This document shows, in pieces, positions 10,285 through 21,700 of a DNA stretch of 64,000 nucleotides. The stretch lies in assembly GCA_015059845.1 (NCBI GenBank), contig SUZR01000006.1:1-64000 (forward strand), read 5' to 3'. Position numbers and translations under genes: made by a program. Each line of letters starts with the position of its first letter. Position 1 is the first letter of the stretch. This DNA is from Rikenellaceae bacterium (GTDB lineage: Bacteria > Bacteroidota > Bacteroidia > Bacteroidales > Rikenellaceae). The notes below the pieces were generated by a model. The model was not told where the DNA came from and did not search any database. It saw nothing but the letters and a program-made list of their open reading frames with translations.

Positions 10285-11388
10285 ATGAAAAACCAACGTC
10301 TAATGTCGCTCGATACACTTCGAGGTTTCGACATGTTCTTTATTATGGGTCTTTCGGGACTTATCGTATCGCTGTGCGCCTTGTGGCCCAACGTTGTGAC
10401 AAACGAGATTGCTGAGCAGATGGGACACGTTGCGTGGAATGGCTTGCAGCATCACGACACAATCTTCCCATTGTTCCTCTTCTTGGCGGGTGTTTCGTTC
10501 CCCTTCTCACTTGCCAAGCAGCGCGAGAATGGCGCTACGAAGGGTAAGATTTACGCTAAAATCTTCCGCCGTGCAGCAATGCTTATCTTCTTGGGTATGG
10601 TTTACAATGGCCTATTCCAGCTCGATTTTGCTAACCTCCGCGTAGCGAGTGTCTTGGCTCGTATCGGTTTGGCGTGGATGGGTGCAGCGCTGTTGTATGT
10701 GAACTTCGGCGTTAAGACACGCGCTTGGATTGCTGTTGCGATACTTGTTATCTATGCTCTTTTGAGTAAGTTCGTTTGCGCTCCCGATATGCCCGGCTCT
10801 GACCCCTTGTCAATGGAGGGTTCGTTGGTAGGATGGGTTGACCGCCTGCTTATGCCCGGCCGTCTGATTTACGATAGCGGTCGCTTCGACCCCGAGGGTC
10901 TTTTGTCTGCTGTTCCCGCCGTTGTAACTGCTATGTTGGGTATGTTCACCGGTGAGTTGATTCGTAGCGAGAAGACCACAGGTGAGCGTAAGACCTTGAT
11001 GATGGTTGTCGGTGGCGTTGTTTTGGCCGTAGTTGCTTGGTTGGGTAATTACTTTGTGCCCATCAACAAGATGTTGTGGTCAAGTACTTTCGTATGCGCC
11101 GTAGGTGCTTATTCATTGCTTATGATGGCTCTGTTCTACTATCTTATTGACGTGAAGGGCTGGCAGAAGTGGACATTGGTATTCCGCGTTGTAGGTATGA
11201 ATTCTATTACTATCTACTTGGCTCAGCGAATCATCAGCTTCAGCGGTATCAATAAGTTCTTCTTTGGCGGTTTGGCAGGCCTCTGTTCGGAGCAGGTAGG
11301 TGAGGTAATTTTGGATGCAGGCTTTGTTCTGGTGTGCTGGTTGTTCCTCTATTTCCTCTATAAGAAGAAGGTATTTTTGAAAATATAA
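10285..11388 (+). CDS. DUF5009/NagX-like (heparan-alpha-glucosaminide N-acetyltransferase-like) membrane protein
   Basis: MKNQRLMSLDTLRGFDMFFIMGLSGL and multi-TM topology. Confidence 0.8.
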   Translation: MKNQRLMSLDTLRGFDMFFIMGLSGLIVSLCALWPNVVTNEIAEQMGHVAWNGLQHHDTIFPLFLFLAGVSFPFSLAKQRENGATKGKIYAKIFRRAAMLIFLGMVYNGLFQLDFANLRVASVLARIGLAWMGAALLYVNFGVKTRAWIAVAILVIYALLSKFVCAPDMPGSDPLSMEGSLVGWVDRLLMPGRLIYDSGRFDPEGLLSAVPAVVTAMLGMFTGELIRSEKTTGERKTLMMVVGGVVLAVVAWLGNYFVPINKMLWSSTFVCAVGAYSLLMMALFYYLIDVKGWQKWTLVFRVVGMNSITIYLAQRIISFSGINKFFFGGLAGLCSEQVGEVILDAGFVLVCWLFLYFLYKKKVFLKI

Positions 11389-11389
11389 T

Positions 11390-11440
11390 ATGCGAAATGC
11401 GCCGCCATTGAAAAATATGGTGGCGCATTTGCATTTTTTT
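11390..11440 (+). terminator. Intrinsic terminator
   Basis: ATGCGAAATGCGCCGCCAT / ATGGTGGCGCATTTGCAT then T8. Confidence 0.85.
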
Positions 11441-11469
11441 TGTATTTTTGCGGATTATAACCGCATATT

Positions 11470-12912
11470 ATGGCTGAAAAAGATAAAGATATATTAGATA
11501 ACATCGATGGTGAATATAAGTACGGTTTTACTACCGACATCGAAACCGAGACCATAGCTCGAGGTTTGAATGAGGATGTAATACGTCTTATATCAGCTAA
11601 AAAGGAGGAGCCTGAGTGGATGCTGGAGCGTCGACTTAAGGCTTTTCGTCATTGGCAGACGATGAAGCTGCCCACGTGGGCACACCTCGACATCCCCGAG
11701 ATTGATTTTCAGGATATAATCTACTACGCCGCCCCCAAGCAGCGTAAGAAGCTGGGTTCGATGGATGAGGTCGATCCCGAGTTAAAGCGCACGTTCGATA
11801 AGCTGGGTATCCCTCTGGAGGAGCAGATGGCGCTGGCGGGCGTTGCTGTTGATGCCGTTATGGACTCGGTGTCGGTGAAGACCACCTTCCGCGAGACGCT
11901 GGCCGAGAAGGGTATTATCTTCTGCTCTATATCGGAGGCTATCCGCGAGTATCCCGAGCTGGTGAAGAAGTATCTGGGCTCGGTTGTCCCCTATACCGAT
12001 AATTTCTACGCTGCACTTAATGCCGCAGTCTTTTCGGATGGCTCATTCTGCTATATTCCGAAGGGAGTGCGTTGTCCGATGGAGCTTTCGACTTACTTCC
12101 GCATCAACGCCGAGGGTACAGGTCAGTTCGAGCGTACTCTGCTCGTAGCTGACGAGAGTGCTTATGTGAGCTACCTTGAGGGTTGTACCGCACCGCGCCG
12201 CGATGAGAATCAGTTGCACGCAGCCGTTGTGGAGATTGTGGTTGAGAAGGATGCTGAGGTGAAGTACTCAACGGTTCAGAACTGGTATCCGGGCGATAAG
12301 GATGGCAAGGGAGGTATCTATAACTTCGTAACCAAGCGTGGCCTCTGCCGCGAGGGCGGCCATTTGTCGTGGACACAGGTGGAGACTGGCTCGGCCATTA
12401 CGTGGAAGTATCCGAGTTGTGTGTTGCTGGGCGATAACTCGGTGGGTGAGTTTTACTCTGTGGCGATGACAAACAACTACCAGCAGGCCGATACGGGTAC
12501 GAAGATGATTCACATCGGCCGTAATACCCGTAGTCGCATCGTGTCGAAGGGTATCTCGGCAGGCAAGAGCCAGAATGCCTATCGAGGTCTGGTGCGCGTA
12601 GCTAAGGGTGCGGATAATGCCCGTAACTACTCGCAGTGTGACTCGCTCTTGATTGGCGATAAGTGTGGCGCACACACCTTCCCCGAGATTGATTCGCATA
12701 ATCCTACGGCCGTTCTGGAGCACGAGGCTACCACGTCGAAGATTTCGGAGGAGCAGCTCTTCTACTGTAATCAGCGCGGCCTCTCGACCGAGGATGCCGT
12801 GGGGTTGATTGTCAATGGCTATGCCCGCGAGGTGCTGGCCAAGCTTCCGATGGAGTTTGCCGTTGAGGCGCAGAAGTTGTTGGCCTTGAGCCTTGAGGGC
12901 TCGGTGGGTTAG
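11470..12912 (+). CDS. sufB: Fe-S cluster assembly protein SufB
   Basis: 480 aa; characteristic SufB core ([61 protein letters not shown]). Confidence 0.97.
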   Translation: MAEKDKDILDNIDGEYKYGFTTDIETETIARGLNEDVIRLISAKKEEPEWMLERRLKAFRHWQTMKLPTWAHLDIPEIDFQDIIYYAAPKQRKKLGSMDEVDPELKRTFDKLGIPLEEQMALAGVAVDAVMDSVSVKTTFRETLAEKGIIFCSISEAIREYPELVKKYLGSVVPYTDNFYAALNAAVFSDGSFCYIPKGVRCPMELSTYFRINAEGTGQFERTLLVADESAYVSYLEGCTAPRRDENQLHAAVVEIVVEKDAEVKYSTVQNWYPGDKDGKGGIYNFVTKRGLCREGGHLSWTQVETGSAITWKYPSCVLLGDNSVGEFYSVAMTNNYQQADTGTKMIHIGRNTRSRIVSKGISAGKSQNAYRGLVRVAKGADNARNYSQCDSLLIGDKCGAHTFPEIDSHNPTAVLEHEATTSKISEEQLFYCNQRGLSTEDAVGLIVNGYAREVLAKLPMEFAVEAQKLLALSLEGSVG

Positions 12913-12944
12913 CCGATATGATAAGAAAATAAAACGAATAAGAT

Positions 12945-13697
12945 ATGTTAAGTGTAAAAAATCTGCACGCTAAGGTTGGCGATAAGGAGATTCTTCGCGG
13001 TATCAACCTCGAGGTACGTCCTGGTGAGGTACACGCCATTATGGGTCCCAACGGCTCAGGTAAGAGTACCTTTGCGTCGGTGTTGGCAGGAAATGAGAAG
13101 TTTACCGTAACCGAGGGCTCGGTGGAGTTCTTGGGTCAGAATCTGTTGGAGATGTCTATCGAGGATAGAGCGCGTATGGGCCTGTTCCTCGGCTTCCAGT
13201 ATCCTGTGGAGATTCCCGGTGTTACGATGGCTAACTTTATGAAGATGGCCGTAAACGAGCAGCGTAAGTTCCGCGGTGAGGAGCCATTGACAGCGGGCGA
13301 GTTCTTGCGTATGATGCGCGAGAAGAGTGCCGTTGTGGAGTTGGATTCTAAGCTCACAAGCCGTGCCGTGAACGAGGGTTTCTCGGGTGGTGAGAAGAAG
13401 AAAAACGAGATTTTCCAGATGGCGATGCTCGACCCTAAGTTGGCCGTATTGGATGAGACCGATTCGGGCCTTGATATTGATGCTCTGCGTATTGTGGCTA
13501 CGGGTGTTACCAAGCTGCACACCGAGGAGAATGCCACTATCGTCATTACACACTACCAGCGTCTGTTGGATTATATCGTGCCCGACTACGTGCACGTACT
13601 CTACAAGGGTCAAATTATCTACTCGGGCGATAAGTCGCTGGCGTTGAAACTCGAGAAGGAGGGTTACGATTGGCTCATTAATGATTATAAGGAGTAG
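12945..13697 (+). CDS. sufC: Fe-S assembly ATPase SufC
   Basis: ABC ATPase; Walker A GPNGSGKST, GFSGGEKKKNE signature. Confidence 0.97.
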   Translation: MLSVKNLHAKVGDKEILRGINLEVRPGEVHAIMGPNGSGKSTFASVLAGNEKFTVTEGSVEFLGQNLLEMSIEDRARMGLFLGFQYPVEIPGVTMANFMKMAVNEQRKFRGEEPLTAGEFLRMMREKSAVVELDSKLTSRAVNEGFSGGEKKKNEIFQMAMLDPKLAVLDETDSGLDIDALRIVATGVTKLHTEENATIVITHYQRLLDYIVPDYVHVLYKGQIIYSGDKSLALKLEKEGYDWLINDYKE

Positions 13698-13699
13698 CG

Positions 13700-14506
13700 A
13701 TGGGATTGCTCGATTTTTTCAAAGATAAGGGCTTTAAGGCTTCTGGCGATAGGGTGCAACTCGGTGACGGCAGTCAGTGGGAGGTGTTACTTGACGTGGA
13801 GAATGTGGAGCGCACGGTGGAGGATAACGTCTCGCTGATTGTTGTTCATAGCTCGGCAGATACGGCCAAGATGCACTTCGATGTCTGCCAGCGTGCATCG
13901 CTCAAGCTCATCGAGGTCTTTACGGGCGATTGCTTCTCGGAGTGTGATATTCATCAGCAGGCCGACAGCGTGTGCGATATAACCTGTGTCAGCGTGGCTG
14001 GCTCGGTGGCCGATTACACCATTGACTTGGATGGTCAGCACGCCTCGAATCGTCTGCGTTCGGCATATATCGCGGGCGGAGAGGAGCGCACGAAGGTGAG
14101 TCTGCGTGTAAACCATAACGTGTCGGATTGTACGAGCGATTCGTTGGTTAAGGGCGTTGCTGGCGGTAAGGCCGTGGGTGAGTTCTACGGCTTGGTATAT
14201 GTGGCGCAGGATGCGCAGCGAACAGATGCCCGCCAGACAAACCGCAATATAGAGATTGGCTCGGAGGCGAAGATTATCACAAAGCCTCAGTTGGAGATTT
14301 ACGCCGACGATGTGAAGTGTTCGCACGGCGCTACGGTCGGTCAGCTGGATGGCGAGGCGGTGATGTATATGCGCCAGCGTGGCTTGAGCGAGCAACAGGC
14401 TCGTCGTTTGCAGATTGAGGGCTTTGTGAATGATATTGTTTTGGCGGCAGGCGAGATTGGCGAGTGTTTAGCCGAGGAGATGACCGCAAAACTTGAGAAT
14501 TTGTAA
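13700..14506 (+). CDS. sufD: Fe-S cluster assembly protein SufD (short form)
   Basis: 268 aa; C-terminal SufB/D core (AKIITKPQLEIYADDVKCSHGATVGQLD...YMRQRGLSEQQARRLQIEGF); position in suf operon. Confidence 0.9.
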   Translation: MGLLDFFKDKGFKASGDRVQLGDGSQWEVLLDVENVERTVEDNVSLIVVHSSADTAKMHFDVCQRASLKLIEVFTGDCFSECDIHQQADSVCDITCVSVAGSVADYTIDLDGQHASNRLRSAYIAGGEERTKVSLRVNHNVSDCTSDSLVKGVAGGKAVGEFYGLVYVAQDAQRTDARQTNRNIEIGSEAKIITKPQLEIYADDVKCSHGATVGQLDGEAVMYMRQRGLSEQQARRLQIEGFVNDIVLAAGEIGECLAEEMTAKLENL

Positions 14507-14507
14507 G

Positions 14508-15722
14508 ATGGATATAAATAGCATACGTAACGATTTCCCGATTCTTGGTCGCAAGGTGAACGGCAAGCCGCTCATCTATCTCGATAGTGGCGCTACGGCA
14601 CAGAAGCCTGAGTGTGTTATCGAGGCGGTGAATCGTCTGCATCGTGAGCAGAATGCCAATATCCACCGAGGCGTGCATCGCCTCTCGGAGGAGGCTACCG
14701 AGCTCTACGAGCAGGCACGTGAACGTGTGCGCACATTTATTGGTGCCGAGCAGCGCGAGGAGGTTATCTTTACGGCGGGTGCTACGGCTTCGATAAATAC
14801 CGTTGCCTATGCGTGGGGGGAGCGATTCCTGCACGCGGGTGACAATATTATCATCAGCGAGATGGAGCACCACTCCAATATCGTTCCGTGGCAACTTTTG
14901 GCCGAGCGTAAGGGAGCGGAGATTCGTGTGCTGCCCTTTGAGGATAGTGGCCGTCTGATGGTTGAGCGGTTGGACGATTTGCTTGACGAGCATACTCGTA
15001 TGGTTGCCGTTACGCAGGCTTCGAATACGCTCGCAACACGTCCCGAGTTGTGTCCGATAATTGAGAAAGCGCACGCCGCAGGGGCGCACGTTATGGTGGA
15101 TGGCTGCCAGGGTGTGGTACACGGAGGCGTGGATGTAACCTCGCTTGATTGTGATTTTTATGCCTTCTCGGGTCACAAACTCTATGGCCCGACGGGTATA
15201 GGTGTATTGTATGGCAAGCGCGAGCTGCTGGAGCAGATGCCTCCCTTCTTGTGCGGTGGCGATATGGTGGATAGGGTGTCGTTCGCAAAGACTACGTATG
15301 CACCACTGCCGCTGAAGTATGAAGCAGGTACGGCGAACTTTATCGGTGCCATAGGCCTGGGTGAGGCTATTGAGTATCTGCGTGGATTGGATTTGGTCTC
15401 CATTGAGGCGTATGAGCGTGAGCTGACGCACTATGCCGAGCAGCAGTTGCAGCAGATTGAGGGGCTGAGAATATATGGCACAACGGAGGATAAATGTTCA
15501 ATCATATCGTTCAATGTCGAGGGTGTTCACCACTACGATTTGGGTATGATTCTCGATAAGTTGGGCATAGCAATCCGTACAGGCCAGCATTGTGCCGAGC
15601 CTGTGATGGCGCACTATGGCATTACGGGTATGTGCCGCGCATCGATTGCGATGTACAACACACGCGAGGAGATGGATGCGCTCTTTAAGGGTGTTGAGCG
15701 TGCCGTGAGGATGTTACGATAG
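14508..15722 (+). CDS. sufS: Cysteine desulfurase SufS
   Basis: PLP motif GHKLYGPTGIGVLYG, RTGQHCAEPVM active-site loop. Confidence 0.97.
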   Translation: MDINSIRNDFPILGRKVNGKPLIYLDSGATAQKPECVIEAVNRLHREQNANIHRGVHRLSEEATELYEQARERVRTFIGAEQREEVIFTAGATASINTVAYAWGERFLHAGDNIIISEMEHHSNIVPWQLLAERKGAEIRVLPFEDSGRLMVERLDDLLDEHTRMVAVTQASNTLATRPELCPIIEKAHAAGAHVMVDGCQGVVHGGVDVTSLDCDFYAFSGHKLYGPTGIGVLYGKRELLEQMPPFLCGGDMVDRVSFAKTTYAPLPLKYEAGTANFIGAIGLGEAIEYLRGLDLVSIEAYERELTHYAEQQLQQIEGLRIYGTTEDKCSIISFNVEGVHHYDLGMILDKLGIAIRTGQHCAEPVMAHYGITGMCRASIAMYNTREEMDALFKGVERAVRMLR

Positions 15723-15803
15723 AATTTTTACCAGCAATATAAAACCAAAGGTAATTATATATTGTTAAGCGAAATATATAACTGCCTAACCAAACTTAAA
15801 AAT

Positions 15804-16493
15804 ATGTTTATAGTACTTGAGGGTGTCGATGGCTCTGGAAAATCTACGCAGATAGCCAATCTGCAACGTATGTTTGCCGAGCGAGGTATTTCGACCGAGT
15901 ATCTACATTTTCCGCGCTTTGATGCTCCTTTCTTTGGGGAGCTGATTGCCCGTTTCCTGCGTGGCGAGTTGGGTAGCGTGGAGCAGGTTGACCCATATAT
16001 TGTGGCTATGCTCTATGCTGGCGACAGACGCGATGCTGCGGCTATGATTCGTGGCTGGATGGATGAGGGTAAGGTTGTTATCTGCGACCGCTATGTATAT
16101 TCCAATATAGGTTATCAGTGTGCTAAGGTGGCCGATGCGGCCGAGCGTGAGAAGCTGCGCGAGTGGATTCTCTCATTGGAGTATGACTATTTTGCGATTC
16201 CCCGTCCCGATGTGTCACTCTTTTTGGATGTTCCCTTCGCCTTTACCGAGCGTAAGTTGTTGCAGGATGTGCGCGAGGGCGACGACCGTGCATACCTGAA
16301 TGGCAAGAAGGATATCCACGAACAGTCGATGGCCTTGCAGCGTGCTGTGCGTCAGGTATATCTGGATGCTGCGGGGTGCGACGAGAATATGCACGTGGTG
16401 GATTGCAGCGCTGGTGGCGAGATGGCTTCACCTGAGGCTATCTTCGAGAAGATTATGAGTGTGGTTGATAACTATATAAATACCAAGCGTTAA
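15804..16493 (+). CDS. tmk: Thymidylate kinase
   Basis: MFIVLEGVDGSGKSTQ P-loop; CDRYVYSNIGYQ; start moved from 15762 to 15804. Confidence 0.93.
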   Translation: MFIVLEGVDGSGKSTQIANLQRMFAERGISTEYLHFPRFDAPFFGELIARFLRGELGSVEQVDPYIVAMLYAGDRRDAAAMIRGWMDEGKVVICDRYVYSNIGYQCAKVADAAEREKLREWILSLEYDYFAIPRPDVSLFLDVPFAFTERKLLQDVREGDDRAYLNGKKDIHEQSMALQRAVRQVYLDAAGCDENMHVVDCSAGGEMASPEAIFEKIMSVVDNYINTKR

Positions 16494-17626
16494 TGCCCTC
16501 TACAAGACTGAAAATAATAGCCAATATATGCCGTATCTTTGCTGGTGTGGTCTTTGCTTTCTCAGGTTTTGTGAAGGCGGTGGACCCGTGGGGTACTGCG
16601 TTGAAGGTTAACGAGTATTTGTCGATATACGGATTCGAGGAGCTGCAGCCCGCAAGTATGATTTTCTCTATATGGCTGTGTGGCGCGGAGCTGATGATGG
16701 GTTTGATGCTTATCTTCAGGGTGCGTACACGATTGATATCGATATTTGCTCTGCTGTCGATGACCTTCTTCACGATTCTTACTTTCCTTAGTGCTACGTG
16801 GATTCCCGTTGAGGATTGCGGTTGTTTTGGTGATGCGCTGAAACTCTCGCCGTGGGAGACCTTCTTTAAGAATCTTGCCATCCTGCCAATGGTTATCGTT
16901 GTGTGGTATCGCTATCGCCATCAGCGAATCCTTGATTTCAGTAAACTGGAGGTTGCTCTTACCTGTCTTTTCTGTACCATAGCTATGGGCGTTGGAACAT
17001 ACTGCTATTTCAACCTGCCATTGATTGACTTCCTGCCCTATAAGGAGGGCGCTAACATCTATGAGATGATTGAGGCACAGCACGATACGGGTAGTGAGGG
17101 TATGTCCGAGGAGGAGTATGTATTGGTGTATCGCAACCGCAAAACGGGTAAGCTGCGCGAGTTCTCGATAGATGACACCGAGTGGCAGGACGAGAAGAAG
17201 TGGGAGTGGGTCGAAACACGCGTGGATAATGAGACCTCACCCATCCAGACTTTGGTTAGCGAGTTTACTATCTCAGACCCCGAAGGAAATGTTACACGCG
17301 AGATTCTCACACGCAAGGGACGTGTATATCTGATGTGTGTCACAAATCTGAGCAAGATTAGTGGCGATTGCCGTCGTCGTATGCGCTCCGTTGTGGAGCA
17401 GGCTGAGGCCGATGGCGGTTTGGCAGTTTGCATAACACCCCAGCCGTTGCGTGATGTAACGTATTATAGCTTCGATGGTAGCGAGAATGTGAGATGCTAC
17501 AATATTGATGCTACGGTACTCAAAACTCTGTTGCGCGCCGAGAATGGTTTGGTGGTGCTGGATGATGGAGTTATCGCAGGAAAATATAATTGCCGAAATA
17601 TTGATTTCTCGCAACTCGGTGAGTAA
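16493..17626 (+). CDS. DoxX-family membrane protein with C-terminal periplasmic domain
   Basis: N-terminal four-TM DoxX-like region (ICRIFAGVVFAFSGFVKAVDPWGTALKVNEYL, EDCGCFGDALKLSPWETFFKNL). Confidence 0.8.
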   Translation: MPSTRLKIIANICRIFAGVVFAFSGFVKAVDPWGTALKVNEYLSIYGFEELQPASMIFSIWLCGAELMMGLMLIFRVRTRLISIFALLSMTFFTILTFLSATWIPVEDCGCFGDALKLSPWETFFKNLAILPMVIVVWYRYRHQRILDFSKLEVALTCLFCTIAMGVGTYCYFNLPLIDFLPYKEGANIYEMIEAQHDTGSEGMSEEEYVLVYRNRKTGKLREFSIDDTEWQDEKKWEWVETRVDNETSPIQTLVSEFTISDPEGNVTREILTRKGRVYLMCVTNLSKISGDCRRRMRSVVEQAEADGGLAVCITPQPLRDVTYYSFDGSENVRCYNIDATVLKTLLRAENGLVVLDDGVIAGKYNCRNIDFSQLGE

Positions 17627-17653
17627 TCTTTAGGGCTATCGTAGATTGGTATA

Positions 17654-17690
17654 AAAATTGACCTTTGCACAGCGAAGGTCAATTTTTTTT
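17654..17690 (+). terminator. Terminator-like hairpin immediately upstream of RND operon 2
   Basis: AAAATTGACCTTTGC-ACA-GCGAAGGTCAATTTT followed by T-tract; ends 6 nt before ATG 17697. Confidence 0.75.
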
Positions 17691-17696
17691 ATCTCT

Positions 17697-18734
17697 ATGT
17701 GTAGACGTATATTTCTATTTGGAGTTGTAGCCGTCGTTGTGGTTGGGTGCCGTTCGGCAAAAATACCATCCGACAAGGAGCCTCGCACGGTGAAGGTCAC
17801 GACGGTGCATACGGTGGATTATGTCGACCGCGATTTTGCGGGTATGGCGACGGCTGATGATGCGGTGAATCTCGCATTCAAGATTTCGGGACAGGTCGCC
17901 AGTGTCGATGTGTCGAAGGGCGATTATGTAAATAAGGGAGAGATGCTTGCGCAGCTTGACCCGCGGGATGTTGAGCTGCAGGTGGCGGCCGACAAGGCTC
18001 AGTATGAGCGTGCCGAGTCGCAATTTGAGCGTATGCGACGCCTGCTCTCGCACGAGGCGGTGTCGCAGCAGGAGTTTGAGGCGGCACAGACGGCCTATGT
18101 GCAGGCTCGTTCTACCTATGAAAACTCCAAAGACCTGCTTGCCGAGACTAAGTTGCGTGCCCCCTTTGCGGGCGTTATCGAACGCACCTATGTAGATACA
18201 TATCAGCGCATAACATCGGGCCAGACTATCCTGCGATTGGTGAATCCCGTAAGTACTACCGTGGAGTTTACTATGCCCGAGCGTAGTATGGCTCTGTTGT
18301 CTGATAGTCTGACTCGCTTTTTCGTAACCTTCGATAACTATCCTAACACACTCTTCTCCGCACGGCTTGATACCTATGCAAAAACGGCCTCCGATGCCTC
18401 GGGTTTTCCCGTGTCGTTGAAGCTAAACCGCGAGCAGAGTGCCCCATATAAGATATCGCCTGGTATGACCTGCCAGATAACCATTCGTTCGGCCGACTCG
18501 ACATCCAGCGAGGTGGCTATACCCCTTACGGCCGTTTATGCTCCAGCTCAAGGTGGTACCTATGCGTGGGTCGTGGAGGATGGTCGTGTACGACAGCAGC
18601 GCATCGTGCTTGGCGATATATTTGGCCGCGATATGGTCAGCGTTCAGCAGGGGCTGACACAGGGCGAGGTGGTTGTCACGGCGGGAGTCTATCGCCTGCA
18701 AGATGGGGAGAGGGTGAAAATCATAAATCGTTGA
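17697..18734 (+). CDS. RND efflux periplasmic adaptor lipoprotein
   Basis: Lipobox MCRRIFLFGVVAVVVVGCRS; MFP core; start moved from 17658 to 17697. Confidence 0.9.
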   Translation: MCRRIFLFGVVAVVVVGCRSAKIPSDKEPRTVKVTTVHTVDYVDRDFAGMATADDAVNLAFKISGQVASVDVSKGDYVNKGEMLAQLDPRDVELQVAADKAQYERAESQFERMRRLLSHEAVSQQEFEAAQTAYVQARSTYENSKDLLAETKLRAPFAGVIERTYVDTYQRITSGQTILRLVNPVSTTVEFTMPERSMALLSDSLTRFFVTFDNYPNTLFSARLDTYAKTASDASGFPVSLKLNREQSAPYKISPGMTCQITIRSADSTSSEVAIPLTAVYAPAQGGTYAWVVEDGRVRQQRIVLGDIFGRDMVSVQQGLTQGEVVVTAGVYRLQDGERVKIINR

Positions 18735-18738
18735 TGGT

Positions 18739-21700
18739 ATGATGATTTCAGAGTATTCATTGCGACACCGCTCTGTTGTGTGGTTTGTCTTGGTGCTGTT
18801 TGTCTTTGGGGGCGTGTGGGCCTTTATGCAGATGGGCAAGAAGGAGGATTCGACCTTCGTGCTGAAAACGGCTGTTGTCACGTGTAGCTATCCAGGAGCT
18901 ACGCCCTTCGAGGTGGAGCAACTTGTCTCGGAGCCCGTTGCGCGTGAACTGCAATCTATGCGCAAGGTGAAGAAGATAACCTCGGAGTCATATTATGGTC
19001 TTTCCCGCATTATGGTTGAGCTGGAGTCGGGAACGCGTGCCAAGGAGATTCCGCAGCTATGGGACGAGCTGCGCCGTAAGGTTACCAACATCGAATCGCA
19101 ACTCCCTGCGGGTGCTGGTCCGCTGAGCGTAAATGACGATTTCAGCGATGTGTATGGACTCTATTATGGGTTGGTAGCTGACGATGGCTTTTCGTGGAGC
19201 GAGATACGCGAGTGGGCACAACGCATTAAGACGGAGGTGGTGACAATCGAGGGCGTGCAGAAAGTAGCTCTGCAAGGTGAGCAGCAACCCGTTGTGAATG
19301 TATATATTACCAAATCTACTTTGGCTAATTTCTCGATAACGCCCGAGATGATTGTTGCAACCATTGCGCAGCAGAACGATATAATCAATACGGGTGATGT
19401 TGCGGCTGGCCAGATGCGGGTGCGTATTCTTGAGCCGGGGACATACTCCACTATTGATGATATTGCCAATCAGCTGCTTATCGCCTCCGATGGCCGACAG
19501 TTCCGACTTGGCGATGTGGCTCGTATTGAGCAGTCGTATGCCGAGCCGGAGTCGATGATTCTGAATGTTGACGGACACCGTGCCGTAGGCGTTGGAATCT
19601 CATCGGATGCGGAGGCCGATGTGGTGAAGCTGGGCGCGGAGGTGCGTAGCGTGCTGGAGCGCCTGCAACGCCAGATGCCTGTGGGATTGGAGCTTGTGGC
19701 CTTGTATCCCGAGGATGAGATTGCGCGCAAGGCTAATATCTCCTTTATGATGAATGTGTTGGAGTCGGTTGCTATTGTCATCATTATAATAATGCTCGCT
19801 ATGGGCGTGCGGGGCGGAGTGCTTATCGGTACGTCGCTGATATTCACTATTGGCGGTACGATGCTGCTGATGTATATGGTGGGCGAGGGTATAAATCGCA
19901 CATCGCTTGCGGGTTTTATTATCGCTATGGGTATGCTGGTCGATAATGCCATTGTGGTTACCGACAACGCTATGAAAGGCGTAGCCCGCGGAGTGCCTCT
20001 GTCGGAGGCGTTGGTGCGAGGTGCCGAGGCTCCCAAGTGGGGATTGTTGGGCGCCACGTTGATTGCCGTATTCTCGTTCCTGCCGCTATACCTTGCACCC
20101 TCCTCGGTGGCAGAGATTGTAAAGCCGCTGTTTGTTGTGGTTGCTCTCTCGCTTCTATTGAGCTGGGTGCTTGCATTGACGCAGGTGCCGATGTTTGGCG
20201 TGAGGTTGCTTCGCCCCTCATCCATATCGGAACCGCACAGGGTTGTGTGGTTTGATAATCTGCTGCGTAGGGCTCTGCATCAGCGCTGGCTGGTTGTAGC
20301 CTGCTCGGTGGCGCTATTCATTATTGCGGCTATTGTTGTGGGTCTTATGCCGCAAAACTTCTTTCCACAACTCGATAAGCCATACTTCCGAGCCGATGTG
20401 ATTCTCCCCGAGGGGTATGATATATCATCTACGCAGGAGTATCTCGGCCGTATGAATCGTTGGCTGCATCGTCAGCCCGAGGTGGTGCGAGTATCAACAA
20501 CGGCGGGGTCAACACCTTTAAGATATTATCTGGCAAGCAGCAGCGTGTCGATGCGACCAAACTATGGAAATATTCTTGTTGAGGTAGATAGCAAACGTTC
20601 CACACAACGGGTTAAGGAGCGTTTCGATAGATTTGTAGCCGATAGCTGTGCGGATGTGTGGTTGCGCTCGTCGCTCTTCAAACTCTCGCCCGTGCCAGAT
20701 GCCACCATCGAGATTGGTTTCGTTGGGCACGATGTGGATACGCTCTTGGCTCTTACCGAGCAGGTCGAGCGCATAATGTGGGATATGCCCGAGGCGGTGA
20801 ATGTACGTAACAGTTGGGGAAATCGTATTCCTACGTGGCTGCCAGTCTATTCGCAGATAAAGGGTCAGCGTATCGGCGTGGGGCGTAGTCGTATGGCGCA
20901 GTGGATAACGCTTGCGACAGATGGCTATCGTATGGGCGACTTCAGACGGGGAGATGAGTTCCTGCCAATATTGCTTAAGGATGATGATGTTGGCAACTAT
21001 AACCTCTCCAATCTCAGCTCTATGCCGGTCTTTTCGCACGGTGGTAAGGTCTATTCTATCGAGCAGGCGAGTAGCCGTTTCGATTTTGACTATCGCACGG
21101 GAGTGGTGAAACGTTATAATCGTCGCCGTGTGATGAAGGCGCAGTGCGACCCGGCTGAGGGGGTGAATACGGGTCGTCTGTTTGATGCCATTCTCACGGA
21201 GGTGAAAGGCAAGGTGCAAATCCCCGAGGGTTATGAGATGCGGATATTTGGTGAGCAGGAGTCGCAGCAGGAGTCGAACGAGGCTTTAGGCGAGAATATG
21301 CCTTTGGCTTTGGTGTTGATATTTATCGTGCTGCTGTTGCTGTTTGATAATTTCCGTGACCCGACGATAATATTGCTTATGACGCCCCTGATTTTTGTCG
21401 GCGTTGTCCTCGGATTGCTGCTGACGGGCAATCAATTTGATTTTTTCTCGTTGCTTGGACTGCTTGGACTGGTGGGTATGAACGTAAAGAATGCGGTAAT
21501 ATTGGTCAATACCATTCAAGAGCTGCAAACGCAGGGCCTTGCGCCCTATGAGGCGGTGGTGGAGGCGGCACGTGGACGATTAATCCCCGTCACTCTGGCT
21601 TCGGGAACGACTATTCTTGCCCTTATACCCCTGCTCTTTGACTCTCTGTTTGCAAGTATGGCGGCAACGATAATGGGCGGTTTGCTTGTGGCTACCGTAC

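Noticed and set aside
14331-15431. 366-aa antisense ORF opposite sufS, and similar long antisense ORFs (e.g. 5019-5750, 19470-20225, 35694-36512, 46867-47520)
   Set aside because: Opposite confidently identified genes; shadow ORFs from codon bias, without domain-like composition or own promoters.
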